Counted from the first letter of the stretch, positions 8,847 to 18,564 are shown. The stretch: 64,000 nt of DNA from JBFWUW01 sp050247075 (GCA_050247075.1 JBFWUW010000006.1:62001-126000); one strand, 5' to 3'. A program made the numbers and translations. Notes: generated from the sequence alone by a model not told the origin.

Positions 8847-10466
8847 TTAATTACCCGACATTACTTGCAGCACGCCCAGACTCAGGCCGAAGGCAGCGGT
8901 GCGGAGAATGCCTTCGTGGGCAGTCAACGAGAGTCGCAGATCTTGCTGGTCACGCCCTGCCACGATAAACACTCGATCGTCGGCCGATCGCAAATTGAGG
9001 ACCAACAGTGGTGCCAAGGATTTCAATTGCTCACTGCCGATCCATTGCGACCATTGGCTCAGGCTGGTCCCGGCGTGCAGCGACAATTCCAAACGCGGCT
9101 TGTCATCGGCAGCGGCGAAAGCTCTTTGAAATGCCAAGTCGGCACGCGGTCCCCATCCGATCACCACGCGACCTTCGTCAGCGGCCAACCAAATTGCCTT
9201 GCCTTCGCCCAAATCGCGAGCCAGCGCTGGCGGCAGAGCAGCGGTGTCTACTCGCAAACTAACCGCGCCTGGCCAGGGAGGAATTTCCAGCTCCCGATTA
9301 GCCGCCGCAGGAGCGGGTGGCTGCTGTTTTCGCAGTTCATTCCAACTCGCGGCCACTCGTGCTACAGATGCCTTGTCGCGCAGGTCGAACCGCGCGGCCA
9401 ACGAAACGGGCGGTCGCTCACCCACCGCCACCAGTTCTAGGCGGCAGTTGTCGGCAGCGACGGTCTCCGCGGCCAATTCCGCGAACCATGCGCCCAGCGA
9501 CGGCTTAGCGCCGGCATCTGGCGGCGGGCCGGAAGCTTGCCGATAACGGTCCAGTCGTCCGCGCCACACGGCGCGTCCAGCGTCATCCATTGGCCAGTTT
9601 ACATGCAAACGGCAGGCTTCATCGCGAGGCAATTCGGCCGCCTTGTCCGACACTTCCGCCAACTGGCCAACGGCCGCGTTCAAGGGCGTGCCCTCCAGCG
9701 GAGTTACTCTAAGATCAATATGAAGCGTCTTTTGAAGATGGTCGATTCGAACCGCCAAACGCGTTTCACCGGCCGAAGTCAGCCCTTCCTCGACCATCTG
9801 CAGCAACGCCAACGACTGTTCTTGCGACAGCAGGGACGACAGCCCGGCAGACGGCGGCGGCGAGATAGCTGCCGCAGTCATCTCCCGCAACCGGTCAATG
9901 GCCATCCCGCGATAGGCCTCGGGCAGCCGCCTGATAAAAATAGTAATGGCTAGCAAAGCGTCGTCGTCGGCTTCCGCCAGCAGGGCCTGTGGATTGGGCA
10001 GATCCGCCAGGCGATCGGGCGACTGCGCAAGATACGCCCAACCATCATGCTCGCGGATATAGCCGGTGAAACTGCCACTGCCAATCTTGAACAGCCCGTC
10101 TTCTGTTTTCTCCGCTTGGCCCAAGATCGGACGCAGCGATTGCAGCGAGAGAGGCAGATCGGCCACGGGCACCAAGACCAGCGGAGCAATGTCGATGCCG
10201 TCGGTGCGCAGCGCCACGGCCCAACGGCGCGTGCGATCGAGTCCATCCAGCCCCGTCACGCCCGACAGCTTCGAGAGTGCCTTGCCCGCGTTTTCGGCCA
10301 TCCGTGCATTCTGTACGGTCTTCCCCAAGAACGACAGGTCAGCGGAGAACGCCTCGACGCTACTGCCCGTGACTATCGCCAGCGTCTGGTATTCCGCAGC
10401 CAGCGACGATGACGCCAGGCAGCTAAACATCAGTCCCAGCAGCCAATGGGCGTAGCGATGTTTCAC
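8847..10466 (-). CDS. Hypothetical secreted protein
   Basis: I do not recognise this family. The protein has about 539 residues and an N-terminal signal peptide (KHRYAHWLLGLMFSCLASSSLAA). The rest is mixed alpha/beta without cysteine clusters, metal motifs or repeats, and with many Leu-, Ala- and Asp-rich strands of the kind seen in planctomycete periplasmic proteins of unknown function. The GTG at 10466 is preferred because it gives a compact signal peptide with a basic n-region; a TTG start three codons upstream (10475) is also open. It could be transcribed together with the downstream cytochrome-domain gene, but the 307-base gap argues for separate control. Confidence 0.65.
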   Translation of the reverse strand: MKHRYAHWLLGLMFSCLASSSLAAEYQTLAIVTGSSVEAFSADLSFLGKTVQNARMAENAGKALSKLSGVTGLDGLDRTRRWAVALRTDGIDIAPLVLVPVADLPLSLQSLRPILGQAEKTEDGLFKIGSGSFTGYIREHDGWAYLAQSPDRLADLPNPQALLAEADDDALLAITIFIRRLPEAYRGMAIDRLREMTAAAISPPPSAGLSSLLSQEQSLALLQMVEEGLTSAGETRLAVRIDHLQKTLHIDLRVTPLEGTPLNAAVGQLAEVSDKAAELPRDEACRLHVNWPMDDAGRAVWRGRLDRYRQASGPPPDAGAKPSLGAWFAELAAETVAADNCRLELVAVGERPPVSLAARFDLRDKASVARVAASWNELRKQQPPAPAAANRELEIPPWPGAVSLRVDTAALPPALARDLGEGKAIWLAADEGRVVIGWGPRADLAFQRAFAAADDKPRLELSLHAGTSLSQWSQWIGSEQLKSLAPLLVLNLRSADDRVFIVAGRDQQDLRLSLTAHEGILRTAAFGLSLGVLQVMSGN

Positions 10467-10531
10467 GGTGGCCAACTCAACAAATAGAAATGCATCGAAC
10501 TGACAAAGCCGCCAGCCTTAGCCAGCCATTG

Positions 10532-10556
10532 TAGGTGGCACGGCGAGCGCCGCCTA
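10532..10556. repeat. Small intergenic hairpin
   Basis: TAGGTGGC (10532-10539) faces GCCGCCTA (10549-10556), an eight-base stem with one G-T pair and a nine-base loop. It lies between two minus-strand genes. No T tract follows on either strand, so a terminator role is only possible. Its sequence style (GTAGG(T/A)GGC) resembles the dispersed repeat at 5140 and 37987. Confidence 0.3.
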
Positions 10557-10618
10557 GAATGGGTGCCAGTGGCCACAAAATTCTTGACCCTAACAGCGCA
10601 CCAAAGAGCGAGTGACAT

Positions 10619-11482
10619 TCACGCCGCGCGATGAAGCTCGTTATCCGTCGGCAAGGATTTGGCCGCGCGGTCCTTGGCGGCGATCGCTGCCTCGTTAGGA
10701 GCGGGCTGTAATGCGGGTGCGCCCCGGGAGTAGCGGCGGTAAATGCCCGCCAGTTCGACGATGGCTTTCAAGAAGTCACTCCGCTTGAGCTTGGAGCCGG
10801 GAACTTCGTGCCATTGCTCCAGGGGAAGTTCGTAAGCCACGTCAACTAGATCGCCTTGCCCCGCTGCCCGATAGGCCGCCTTGAGCCGCGCGAGCAGTTC
10901 TACGTCGAAGATCCACCGCGAAGCAAAGGGTTGTTCTAGTGAAGATTGCAGTAGGGCATTGCGGCGAAATAGCTTGGCTCCACATTGTGTGTCTTGCAGC
11001 GGCAGGCCGATCACCCGCGATGCCGCCAAGGCGAACATTCTGCCCAACAGGCGGCGGAGGCGCTGCCGGCGGATGTCGCGCCCCAGCAGTCGCAGCCGAG
11101 AACCCAGCACGACTTGCACATGCGGCAATCGCCGCAAGACGTCAATGAATCGCGGCACCTCCTGCCAGGGCGTGGCCAGGTCCGCATCGAGAAAGCCGAC
11201 AAAATCAGCTGCGGTCGAGCAAGCCGACAACATTCCTTGCCGCACGGCCTCGGCCTTGCCGCCGTTGGCCGGCAAATGCAGCACGCGAATGGAACGGCCG
11301 CTAGAGGCCAATCGGTCGAGCATCTCCCCCGTGCCATCCTGGCTGCCATCGTTGACCATCAGCAACCGCACGCCCGGCGCGGCCTGAACAAACCGCTGCC
11401 AGGCGGCCAGGTCTAGCCGCTGGGCTTCGTTGTAGCAGGGGACGACGATGACACCGCTCAGCATGGCAGAACCGCTATTCAT
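10619..11482 (-). CDS. Family 2 glycosyltransferase, dolichyl-phosphate beta-glucosyltransferase-like
   Basis: This GT-A fold enzyme has the N-terminal VIVVPCYNEAQRL motif, the nucleotide-sugar motif VNDGSQDGT, the metal-binding DADLATP and the acceptor-side QCGAKLF characteristic of the dolichol/polyprenyl-phosphate glucosyltransferase branch. It should load a sugar onto a lipid phosphate at the cytoplasmic face. No membrane segments are obvious in it. The open frame extends to a TTG at 11518 that would overlap the stop of the upstream GT87-like gene (TTGA), but the ATG at 11482 is a better start and ATG 11464 is also possible. It pairs naturally with the GT87-like gene, since that family uses polyprenyl-phosphate sugars. 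Confidence 0.85.
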   Translation of the reverse strand: MNSGSAMLSGVIVVPCYNEAQRLDLAAWQRFVQAAPGVRLLMVNDGSQDGTGEMLDRLASSGRSIRVLHLPANGGKAEAVRQGMLSACSTAADFVGFLDADLATPWQEVPRFIDVLRRLPHVQVVLGSRLRLLGRDIRRQRLRRLLGRMFALAASRVIGLPLQDTQCGAKLFRRNALLQSSLEQPFASRWIFDVELLARLKAAYRAAGQGDLVDVAYELPLEQWHEVPGSKLKRSDFLKAIVELAGIYRRYSRGAPALQPAPNEAAIAAKDRAAKSLPTDNELHRAA

Positions 11483-11514
11483 GGAAAGAATCAAACTCGC
11501 TTGCCTTCCGGCGG

Positions 11515-12912
11515 TCAACCAGCGGCTCGCTGCAACAAACGCGAGGCATCGCGCCGCGGCAGCTCAGCCGATTCATCGAGGCTTTCTTGCAAAGCGGCCA
11601 CGCCCGTCCCCTGCGGAAGCCTGATGACCAGCCAAACCACCGCCAATGCCGCCCAAGTAAGCAAGTGATACGATTGCAACAACAGCGAAAGTTCCTCGCC
11701 GACGATCGTTCGCCGCGTACCAAGGAATACCACGCCGCAACAGGCCATCAGCCACCATTGCCAACGGGTGATGGTGGCCCCCGCCAATATCCAACGGCTA
11801 AGCAGGTAGATGGCCGGAATGAGCAGGATCAGATGCTGTTTCCAACAGATCGGCGACATCAGCGCCGTGAAGATGCAGGCCACCGCCCAGTCTTTCAACA
11901 GGCCTTGCCGGGTGCTATCGGCGGCCCAACTGCGCCGCATCGTCCAGGCAATCGCCAGGCCCAACAGCAAGATGATGCCATTGACCGTTGGCTTAGCCCA
12001 TTCGACCGGCAACGCACCAAACTGGAAGAACAAAGGATGCTTAAGATGCAACGGGTGCCCTGGCGGGTACGTTTCGACGAATCGAGCCAAGCCTGCTTTC
12101 AGGCTGGCATTTCGAATCTGAGGTGCCTCGATGCCGTGCGGAATCGACGGATAAGCCTCGGGCGTGTCACGCATGATTGATGCCGAATTGACCAACCAGT
12201 ATCGATGGCTGGCGATCGTGGTGTCCCAACCCAGGTAAACCGCGGGCAGCAAGTTCAGGCCAACCACGCACATCGCCAATGAAGCGGCCGATTTCCATTC
12301 TCTCTTCCACAACAGCAACGGCAAGAAGAGCAAGGGAGTCGCCTTGTAGGTCACGGCCGCCGCCAGCCAAAAGCCCGACTGCCACTTGCCGCCGTGAAAT
12401 TGTGCATGGGCCGCCAGCGTCAGCAACAGCAGCAAGAAGATCTGCAGTCCGCATTCATCCAGATCGCGGATGAGCAGCGGCAGCAACGCGGCCAGTGTCA
12501 ACAAAACCGCTCCCCGGCGCTGCGGCAACCGGCCCGGAAACCAGGCATCGGCCATACGCCCCCACATCGCAAAAACGGCAAACAGTCCAGCCACCGCTAG
12601 CAAATAGCAGACGGCCCGGGTGGTAAAGTATTCGCCCAGTGGCAGCAGGCTGTCCAGCATCAGCCGCCCCAAGGGGTAGTAGTTGCCTTGGCTGCTGTAA
12701 GGGTTGCCCTGCAAAAAGTGCCGCCCAAACTCCAGATGGCAGTTGAAGTCATTGCCGCGCAAGAAGATCGCGTAGCCCCCTTCCACCACCGCCGCCACGG
12801 CTACCAGCCACAACCCAGCCTGTTGCCAGCGAGGGTTGAGATACCAAGGCGGCCGTTGCACGGTACCGCTGGCTGGTCCCCCATCGAAGCAAATCGTTTC
12901 TGGTGACGGCAT
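11515..12912 (-). CDS. GT87/DUF2029-like integral membrane glycosyltransferase
   Basis: This 465-residue protein is almost entirely hydrophobic, with about ten membrane segments. After the first segment comes a loop FLRGNDFNCHLEFGRHFLQG of the sort found in GT-C enzymes of family GT87 (PimE-like), which use polyprenyl-phospho-mannose or similar donors outside the membrane; an aspartate (D in GNDF) sits where the GT-C catalytic acid is expected. Also visible are NPYSSQGNYYPLG and the HKxP-type loops typical of planctomycete relatives. It precedes the GT2 gene on the same strand with essentially no gap, and follows the exporter gene by 43 bases, so the three form an operon. The transferred sugar is unknown. 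Confidence 0.75.
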   Translation of the reverse strand: MPSPETICFDGGPASGTVQRPPWYLNPRWQQAGLWLVAVAAVVEGGYAIFLRGNDFNCHLEFGRHFLQGNPYSSQGNYYPLGRLMLDSLLPLGEYFTTRAVCYLLAVAGLFAVFAMWGRMADAWFPGRLPQRRGAVLLTLAALLPLLIRDLDECGLQIFLLLLLTLAAHAQFHGGKWQSGFWLAAAVTYKATPLLFLPLLLWKREWKSAASLAMCVVGLNLLPAVYLGWDTTIASHRYWLVNSASIMRDTPEAYPSIPHGIEAPQIRNASLKAGLARFVETYPPGHPLHLKHPLFFQFGALPVEWAKPTVNGIILLLGLAIAWTMRRSWAADSTRQGLLKDWAVACIFTALMSPICWKQHLILLIPAIYLLSRWILAGATITRWQWWLMACCGVVFLGTRRTIVGEELSLLLQSYHLLTWAALAVVWLVIRLPQGTGVAALQESLDESAELPRRDASRLLQRAAG

Positions 12913-12955
12913 CGAACATCCATGTCACGAAGTGGTACGGAGTTTCAACGGGCAG

Positions 12956-15112
12956 TTACCCTGTCTGTCCAAATTGCAGATCGTGCAGCCGTGCGTATAG
13001 GTCGGAACTGCGCAACAATTGCTCGTGCGTGCCAATGGCTTGAATGTGGCCGCCGTTCATCACCACGATCCGGTCGGCCAGGGCCAAGGTCGAAAGCCGG
13101 TGCGTTACAATGATGGTCGTTCGATTGCGCCGAAACTGCTCCAGGACTTTATGGATCAACTGTTCGCTTTCCAAGTCGATTTGGCTGGTTGCCTCGTCCA
13201 ACAGCAACAACGGAGGGTCTCGCAAAATGGCCCGCGCCAAAGCAATACGCTGCCGCTGCCCCCCCGACAGCAGATTTCCCCTTGGGCCTACCAACGACTC
13301 GTACCCGTCCGACAGCTTGTCCAAGATAAAGCGATGGGCCTTGGCTTGTTCCGCTGCCTGTTCAACCTGCTCGCGGGTAGCCCTGGGCGTGCCGTAGCGA
13401 ATGTTGTTCAAAACGGTGTCGTCAAACAGCAGCGTTTCTTGCGTGACCAGGCCAATCTGCTGGCGAAGGTCTTTCATGCGGATGTCGCGCAGATCGGTGC
13501 CATCCAGCGTGACCTTGCCGGCCGACGGATCGAAGAACCGAGGAATCAGGTTTAGCAGCGTACTCTTGCCGCAGCCATTGGGGCCAACCAGGGCGATCGT
13601 CTCACCGAAGGGAATCCGCAAGTTGATATCTTCCAGCACGGGAATGCTGGGCCGATACCGAAAGCCAACTTTTTCCAGCGTAAGAGTTTTATGATGCCGC
13701 GGCAGGCGTAGCGGATTGACGGCTTCGCGAACCGAGGGCTCGCGGTCGAGCATGGCGTAGATGCGGTCGCTGGCAGCGGCGGCACGCTGCAAACGGTTGA
13801 AGATTTCAGACAGCTTGCGGGCTGGGTCGCTCGTGCCCGCCAGCAATCCGTAAAACATCAATAGCGATCCCAAGCTCAATGGGCGGTCGCACATGCGGAT
13901 GCCCAGCAAGTGCGTTTCGCCCTTCAGCACCAGGTAGGCACCGGCCAGCAGCGCCAGGCAAATGGTGAGAATGCCCATAAATTCAATCGTTGGGCGGCCG
14001 AGCGATTCGTACCGCACGATGCGCATCGACTTGTGGAAAAATTGCTTGCTGATCTGGTGAAAGCGCCGCCGCTCGGCCCGCTCCATGGTGAATGCCTTGA
14101 CGACTTTGATGCCCTGTAAGGTTTGTTCCAGAATGGAGTAGATTTGTGACATTTCCTCCATGGCGCGGCGGTTGGCCCGTTTCAACAGGCGTGCCAACCG
14201 GTCGATCACATAGGCGGCCAAGGGGACAATAATCAGCGACAACACCAGCAGCCGCCAACAGACAAAGGCCGCGCCGATGAGGCAGGCAATCATCTTCAGC
14301 GGTTCGCGAATGGCCTTGCCAAACAGCGAATTCATCCCTTCCGCCACGCTCTCCATATCGTAGGTGAAACGGCTCATGAGCTCGCCCACACCATCGTTGT
14401 TGAAGGTGGCCATGTCCATTTGAAGCGTGCGGCGGTAGAAGTCGGTGCGCAGATTGAATGTCACCAACAGCGCCAGCCGGCTGGCCAACATGGAGTTGCC
14501 AATCATGAAGCCGCACTTGAGCAGCGTTCCCAACATCAACAGGCCCAGTACCCACACCAGGGTGGCAAACGGCTCGGTCGGCAAATAGCGTTGCGCATAG
14601 GGCAGCACACGGCGATACCAGCCCGCCGCGCGCTCTTCGCTCGCCAGACGTGTTTCCGCCAGCCGAAGCTCGGACGCCAGTTTTTCTCGTTGCACGTCGG
14701 CCGGTTGCTGGGCCAGCCATTGAGCTTCGGTCTCACGGCGGCGCAAACCTTCCACCAATTGCCGCGATGCAGATGTGCCATTTTTCGCCCGCTCGGCAGC
14801 AGCCAGCTCAAGGCGAACCGTATTGCGATCGGCAACCATTGCCGCGGAAAGTTGGCCGTCGTCTAGCGACTGCCATCCTTGAATCTGGTCTACCCGCCCT
14901 CGAAACTCGCGGGCTTGATCGTCCGACCGTTCGATTTCGGCGGTAGCCCATTCTTGCAGCGACTGGCCTTTGAAGATGACTTCGACAAACGGGTAAACCG
15001 CGCTGATGTTGCCACCCCAAAGAATGGCCACCATCAAGGCGCAAGTCAGCGACCCGAGGAATGACCAGCGGTGGCGCAGCGCCAGTTTAAGCGCTCGGGC
15101 AAAGTTCTGCAT
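12956..15112 (-). CDS. ABC exporter, MsbA-like (fused permease and ATPase)
   Basis: This 718-residue half-transporter has a six-helix permease domain and a C-terminal ATPase with Walker A GPNGCGKSTL, signature LLSGGQRQRIALARA, Walker B LLLLDEATSQ and the H-loop VTHRLST. It should act as a homodimer exporting a lipid-linked or amphipathic molecule. Between TM1 (about 18-45) and TM2 (about 182-205) there is a hydrophilic, heptad-like segment of roughly 130 residues that is much longer than the periplasmic loop of MsbA. Gene order places it upstream of two glycosyltransferases, consistent with export of a glycolipid intermediate. The start ATG at 15112 has no clear Shine-Dalgarno. Confidence 0.9.
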   Translation of the reverse strand: MQNFARALKLALRHRWSFLGSLTCALMVAILWGGNISAVYPFVEVIFKGQSLQEWATAEIERSDDQAREFRGRVDQIQGWQSLDDGQLSAAMVADRNTVRLELAAAERAKNGTSASRQLVEGLRRRETEAQWLAQQPADVQREKLASELRLAETRLASEERAAGWYRRVLPYAQRYLPTEPFATLVWVLGLLMLGTLLKCGFMIGNSMLASRLALLVTFNLRTDFYRRTLQMDMATFNNDGVGELMSRFTYDMESVAEGMNSLFGKAIREPLKMIACLIGAAFVCWRLLVLSLIIVPLAAYVIDRLARLLKRANRRAMEEMSQIYSILEQTLQGIKVVKAFTMERAERRRFHQISKQFFHKSMRIVRYESLGRPTIEFMGILTICLALLAGAYLVLKGETHLLGIRMCDRPLSLGSLLMFYGLLAGTSDPARKLSEIFNRLQRAAAASDRIYAMLDREPSVREAVNPLRLPRHHKTLTLEKVGFRYRPSIPVLEDINLRIPFGETIALVGPNGCGKSTLLNLIPRFFDPSAGKVTLDGTDLRDIRMKDLRQQIGLVTQETLLFDDTVLNNIRYGTPRATREQVEQAAEQAKAHRFILDKLSDGYESLVGPRGNLLSGGQRQRIALARAILRDPPLLLLDEATSQIDLESEQLIHKVLEQFRRNRTTIIVTHRLSTLALADRIVVMNGGHIQAIGTHEQLLRSSDLYARLHDLQFGQTG

Positions 15113-15544
15113 TCAGGCACCGTCCGTGGTGCGATCCGCGACGTTTTCCAGCCTGGCACACGACGCCGGCCGCTAACAGGGCAGCCTTGTACCATAACTA
15201 CCGCTCTGCAACCAAGCCCGACGGCAATCGAAGGCTGGCCAAGGGCTTCGGTAAGGCCGGATTTAATGATAGTGCCGGCATGTAGCATCACCAATCATGA
15301 TGCATGGCCAAGTTTAGGCCCCAAACGGTCGTTCTGGCGTCAGTTCGAGCGGTATCATCACGCACGGGGCCTCTTAAATTATCTATTCTTCTCACTCTTC
15401 TTGTATTAACATAGGAGATCAGGAAAGCTGCGGCAATGCACACCAAACGCTTGACGTGGCAGATAGTTAGATCAATGGATGGAGGGGCCATTGGAACGGC
15501 TTAACATCAATGCGGTCGAATCTGAATAGCCCGTTGAAGAGACC
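15113..15544. other. Divergent intergenic region with an AT-rich core
   Basis: These 432 bases lie between the minus-strand exporter operon and the plus-strand acyltransferase operon, so promoters for both should be here. Bases 15375-15418 are distinctly AT-rich (ATCTATTCTTCTCACTC, then TATTAACATAG) compared with the flanks, and an imperfect palindrome centred near 15290 contains GCATGTAGCATCA and TGATGCATGGC. No convincing gene is present. Confidence 0.4.
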
Positions 15545-16951
15545 ATGACACAGCCCCTGCCGCTGACGCCGTTTGAGGAGTACATGCTCTGCGACGACCG
15601 GCCTGCGCACCCCATGACGGGCTTCTTTCGGCTCCGGTTTTCTGGGCGGTTGGAACGGCCCTCCTTGGAAGCCGCCCTTAGGCTGGCCGTATCGCGGCAT
15701 CCCTTGACGCATTGCAAAGTGCAATCCTGCGGCGGAAAACTAGCTTGGGTGCCTGATGACGGGTTTTCGCTGAAGCTAGAGTGTTGCACCGCCACTCCCG
15801 ACCGGCAGTATCCCCGCGCCGGTGCCATGGACCTGACGGCAGCCGCCGGCACCCGGTGCTGGCTGGTCGAGCGCCCGGAGGGGCATGATCTGGTGGTGCA
15901 GATGCACCACTCGGTGACGGACGCCCTGGGAATGTGCCAATTCATCGAGGATGTTCTGCTGGAGTATGCCCGCTTGACAGGCACGGCTGAGGCGGGCCTT
16001 CAATTGCGCGAAATGGACGAAAGTAAGCTGCCTGGACGAAACAAGTTCGGCCTGACATGGGGCCAGTTGCTGCGATTACTGCCACGGCAGATGATTGGTC
16101 TTTTGGGTGCGCGGCAGGCCCTCATGCGGCGGCCATCCCGCCTGTTGCCAGAGTGTGAAGACTCCTCGGATACCGCAAGGTCCCCTGGTGAAACCGCGGG
16201 CTGTTTTCCCTCGCCCCGTACATTCGTCTTTTCCCCCGGCGAAACCCGGGAGATATTGCAGGCGGCCAAACGGCGCAAAGTGACGGTAAACGACCTGCTG
16301 GCCCGCGACCTGTTTCTGGCCGTAGGCGAACTGCGCAAGCGGGCGGCATGCGAAACTCCGCGAGACTGGCTGCGGTTCTCGGTCCCCATGAATCTTCGCA
16401 CGCCGGACGACGAGCGGCTGAGCGTGGCCAACGTCGTGAGCATGATTTTTCTCGACCGGCGGCCCGCTGACCTGGACGATGCCGACAAGCTGTTGCGGTC
16501 CATTCAGGATGAAATGCAACTCATCAAGCGTAACCGCCTATCGTTGACGTTCGTGCTGTCGCTGGCCGTGGCACGGCTGTTTCCTGGGGGGGTACGCAAA
16601 ATGGTACCTGACAACCGCTGTTGGGCGACCGCCATTTTTTCCAACCTGGGGGTCATTTTCACCAACACTCCCTTACCGCGCCGCGACGGCAAGCTGTTGC
16701 TGGGCGACGTGACGTTGGACGAACTCGACTTTGTCACACCATTGCGTCCCCATACGGCCGCGGCCTGCTGCATCTACACCTATGCGGGCCGGTTGTTCGT
16801 GATGATGCATTGCGACCCGCGTTCGCTGTCGGACGGGCAAACTGACGAGTTGATGGCTGGCTACGTGGCACGGATCCGCGAAAGCATCCACACGGGTAGT
16901 GTTGCCCAGTCACCAAACGCCGAAATGTCAGCAGCTACGTGTCCCTCATGA
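15545..16951 (+). CDS. Free-standing condensation-domain-superfamily acyltransferase
   Basis: This 468-residue protein starts with LPLTPFEEYMLCDD, as do condensation and wax-ester/PapA-type acyltransferases, and carries the active-site motif HHSVTDA near residue 121, which corresponds to HHxxxDG with the final Gly replaced by Ala. A later SVPMNLRT block and a C-terminal SNLGVI-like strand complete the two-lobed chloramphenicol-acetyltransferase fold. It should transfer an acyl group from a CoA or carrier thioester to a hydroxyl or amine. No carrier protein is seen. It is followed 26 bases later by an acyl-CoA-ligase-like gene, which could make its donor. Substrate unknown. Confidence 0.72.
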   Translation: MTQPLPLTPFEEYMLCDDRPAHPMTGFFRLRFSGRLERPSLEAALRLAVSRHPLTHCKVQSCGGKLAWVPDDGFSLKLECCTATPDRQYPRAGAMDLTAAAGTRCWLVERPEGHDLVVQMHHSVTDALGMCQFIEDVLLEYARLTGTAEAGLQLREMDESKLPGRNKFGLTWGQLLRLLPRQMIGLLGARQALMRRPSRLLPECEDSSDTARSPGETAGCFPSPRTFVFSPGETREILQAAKRRKVTVNDLLARDLFLAVGELRKRAACETPRDWLRFSVPMNLRTPDDERLSVANVVSMIFLDRRPADLDDADKLLRSIQDEMQLIKRNRLSLTFVLSLAVARLFPGGVRKMVPDNRCWATAIFSNLGVIFTNTPLPRRDGKLLLGDVTLDELDFVTPLRPHTAAACCIYTYAGRLFVMMHCDPRSLSDGQTDELMAGYVARIRESIHTGSVAQSPNAEMSAATCPS

Positions 16952-16977
16952 ATTCGTGCCAGTAGGAATTTACGCCT

Positions 16978-18564
16978 GTGAAAACCGCCGATATTCCGCA
17001 GTATTACAACGCCGCCAGTATTTTGGAACGCAATCTTGGCCGGCGCGCTGACAAGACGGCGCTGTTCTCGGCTGAACGCGAGATGACCTTCGCGCAGGTC
17101 GTGGCGGAAGCCAACCGCGTGGGAAACGCATTACTGCGTCTGGGCGTCCGGCCGGGTGAAGCGGTGGGAATCCTGGCACCCGATTGCGCCGAGTGGGTGA
17201 CATCGTTCTTTGGCATTCTTAAGGCGGGCGCGGTCGCCGTCAGCTTGAACACACTGCTCAAGCCGGCCGAACATGCCTACGTGGCGCAAGATTCCCGGCT
17301 GCGGGTGCTGATTGTCCATCAGTCCCTGCTGCCGATGATTCAGCCGGTTCGTGACGGGCTGGCTGGCATCGAACGCGTTATCGTCATCGGCAACTCCTCG
17401 GCGGGTTCAGCCGCCGGGCGGGAAGATATTCGGTTTGAAGATTGGATCAGCCAAGAATCGGAGGAATTGACGGCCGCGCGGACACACCGGGAAGATATTT
17501 GCACATTGAACTACTCCAGCGGTACGACGGGCGGCCCCAAGGGGATTCCCCACGCCCACAAGGACTTGTTGCTGACAGCCCAGTTATGGGGCGTGGAGGT
17601 ATTGGGCCTGCGGGAGAGCGACCGCACGTTCGCGGCGGCCAAGCTCTTCTTTACCTATGCCACAGGTGGCAATCTGCTGTTTCCGTGGCACGTTGGCGCT
17701 AGCGTGGTGTTGATGTCGGCCCCCCCCAGGATCGCCACGAATGTCCTGGAGACAATTGCCCGTTTTCAGCCCACGATTCACTTCAACGCGCCGACTGGTT
17801 ACGCCTCGATGTTGGCCGTGAACGATTTGGAACAGTTCGATCTTTCTTCGTTGCGGCTGTGCGTATCGGCCGGCGAAGCCTTGCCCGCACCGATCTGGCA
17901 CGACTGGAAGGACCGCACCGGACTTGACATCATCGACGGCATCGGCTCGACGGAGGTCTATCACATATTCCTCTCGAACCGTCCCAACGATATTCGCCCC
18001 GGCAGCAGCGGCAAGCCAATGGCGGGCTATGATCTGCGGATCGTGGATGATGCCGGGCAAGATGTCCCCAAGGGCGAGGTCGGCAACTTGTGGGTGCGCG
18101 GCGAATCGACTTCGCTGAGCTACTGGCACAATGCCGAGCAGAGCCGGCGGACCTTCTTGGGGCCGTGGCTGGTGACGGGGGACAAGTACTTCCAGGACGA
18201 GGATGGCTACTTTTGGCATGCCGGCCGCGCGGACGACATGCTGAAAGTGGGCGGCATTTGGGTCTCGCCCACGGAAGTGGAAAGCACGTTGCTGGGCCAT
18301 TCAGCCGTGCAAGAATGCGCCGTGGTGGGGCAGGTCGATCACTCGGACCTGATCAAGCCCAAGGCCTACGTCGTTCTCAAGGCCGGCCATGCCGCCGGCG
18401 ACGATTTGATCTTGGAACTGATCGCCCACTGCAAAAGCAAGATGGCCGAGTACAAACGCCCGCGTTGGATCGAGTTTGTGTCGGAACTGCCCAAAACCGC
18501 AACCGGCAAAGTGCAGCGTTACAAGTTGCGGGCGGCCGCCGCGGCACTGGCCAGCCAAGTGTAG
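16978..18564 (+). CDS. Benzoate-CoA ligase family AMP-binding enzyme
   Basis: This 528-residue adenylate-forming enzyme has the phosphate loop YSSGTTGGPKGIPHAH, the motif GIGSTEVYHIF, the hinge region TGDKYFQDEDGYFWHAGRAD with DDMLKVGG, and the catalytic-lysine motif PKTATGKVQRYKLR at the C terminus. Overall it matches the benzoate-CoA ligase branch (BadA-like) more than long-chain fatty acyl ligases, notably the CSAGEALP and HEVY/TEVYHIF regions. It activates a carboxylic acid with ATP and joins it to CoA or possibly a carrier. The GTG start at 16978 follows an AGGA motif about ten bases upstream. An aromatic-degradation role is not supported by neighbours; it fits an anabolic role with the acyltransferase before it. 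Confidence 0.85.
   Translation: MKTADIPQYYNAASILERNLGRRADKTALFSAEREMTFAQVVAEANRVGNALLRLGVRPGEAVGILAPDCAEWVTSFFGILKAGAVAVSLNTLLKPAEHAYVAQDSRLRVLIVHQSLLPMIQPVRDGLAGIERVIVIGNSSAGSAAGREDIRFEDWISQESEELTAARTHREDICTLNYSSGTTGGPKGIPHAHKDLLLTAQLWGVEVLGLRESDRTFAAAKLFFTYATGGNLLFPWHVGASVVLMSAPPRIATNVLETIARFQPTIHFNAPTGYASMLAVNDLEQFDLSSLRLCVSAGEALPAPIWHDWKDRTGLDIIDGIGSTEVYHIFLSNRPNDIRPGSSGKPMAGYDLRIVDDAGQDVPKGEVGNLWVRGESTSLSYWHNAEQSRRTFLGPWLVTGDKYFQDEDGYFWHAGRADDMLKVGGIWVSPTEVESTLLGHSAVQECAVVGQVDHSDLIKPKAYVVLKAGHAAGDDLILELIAHCKSKMAEYKRPRWIEFVSELPKTATGKVQRYKLRAAAAALASQV

Noticed and set aside
16978..18564. Aromatic acid degradation role for the benzoate-CoA-ligase-like enzyme
   Set aside because: No ring reductase, hydratase or dehydrogenase genes accompany it; neighbours are acyltransferase, methyltransferase and glycosyltransferases.
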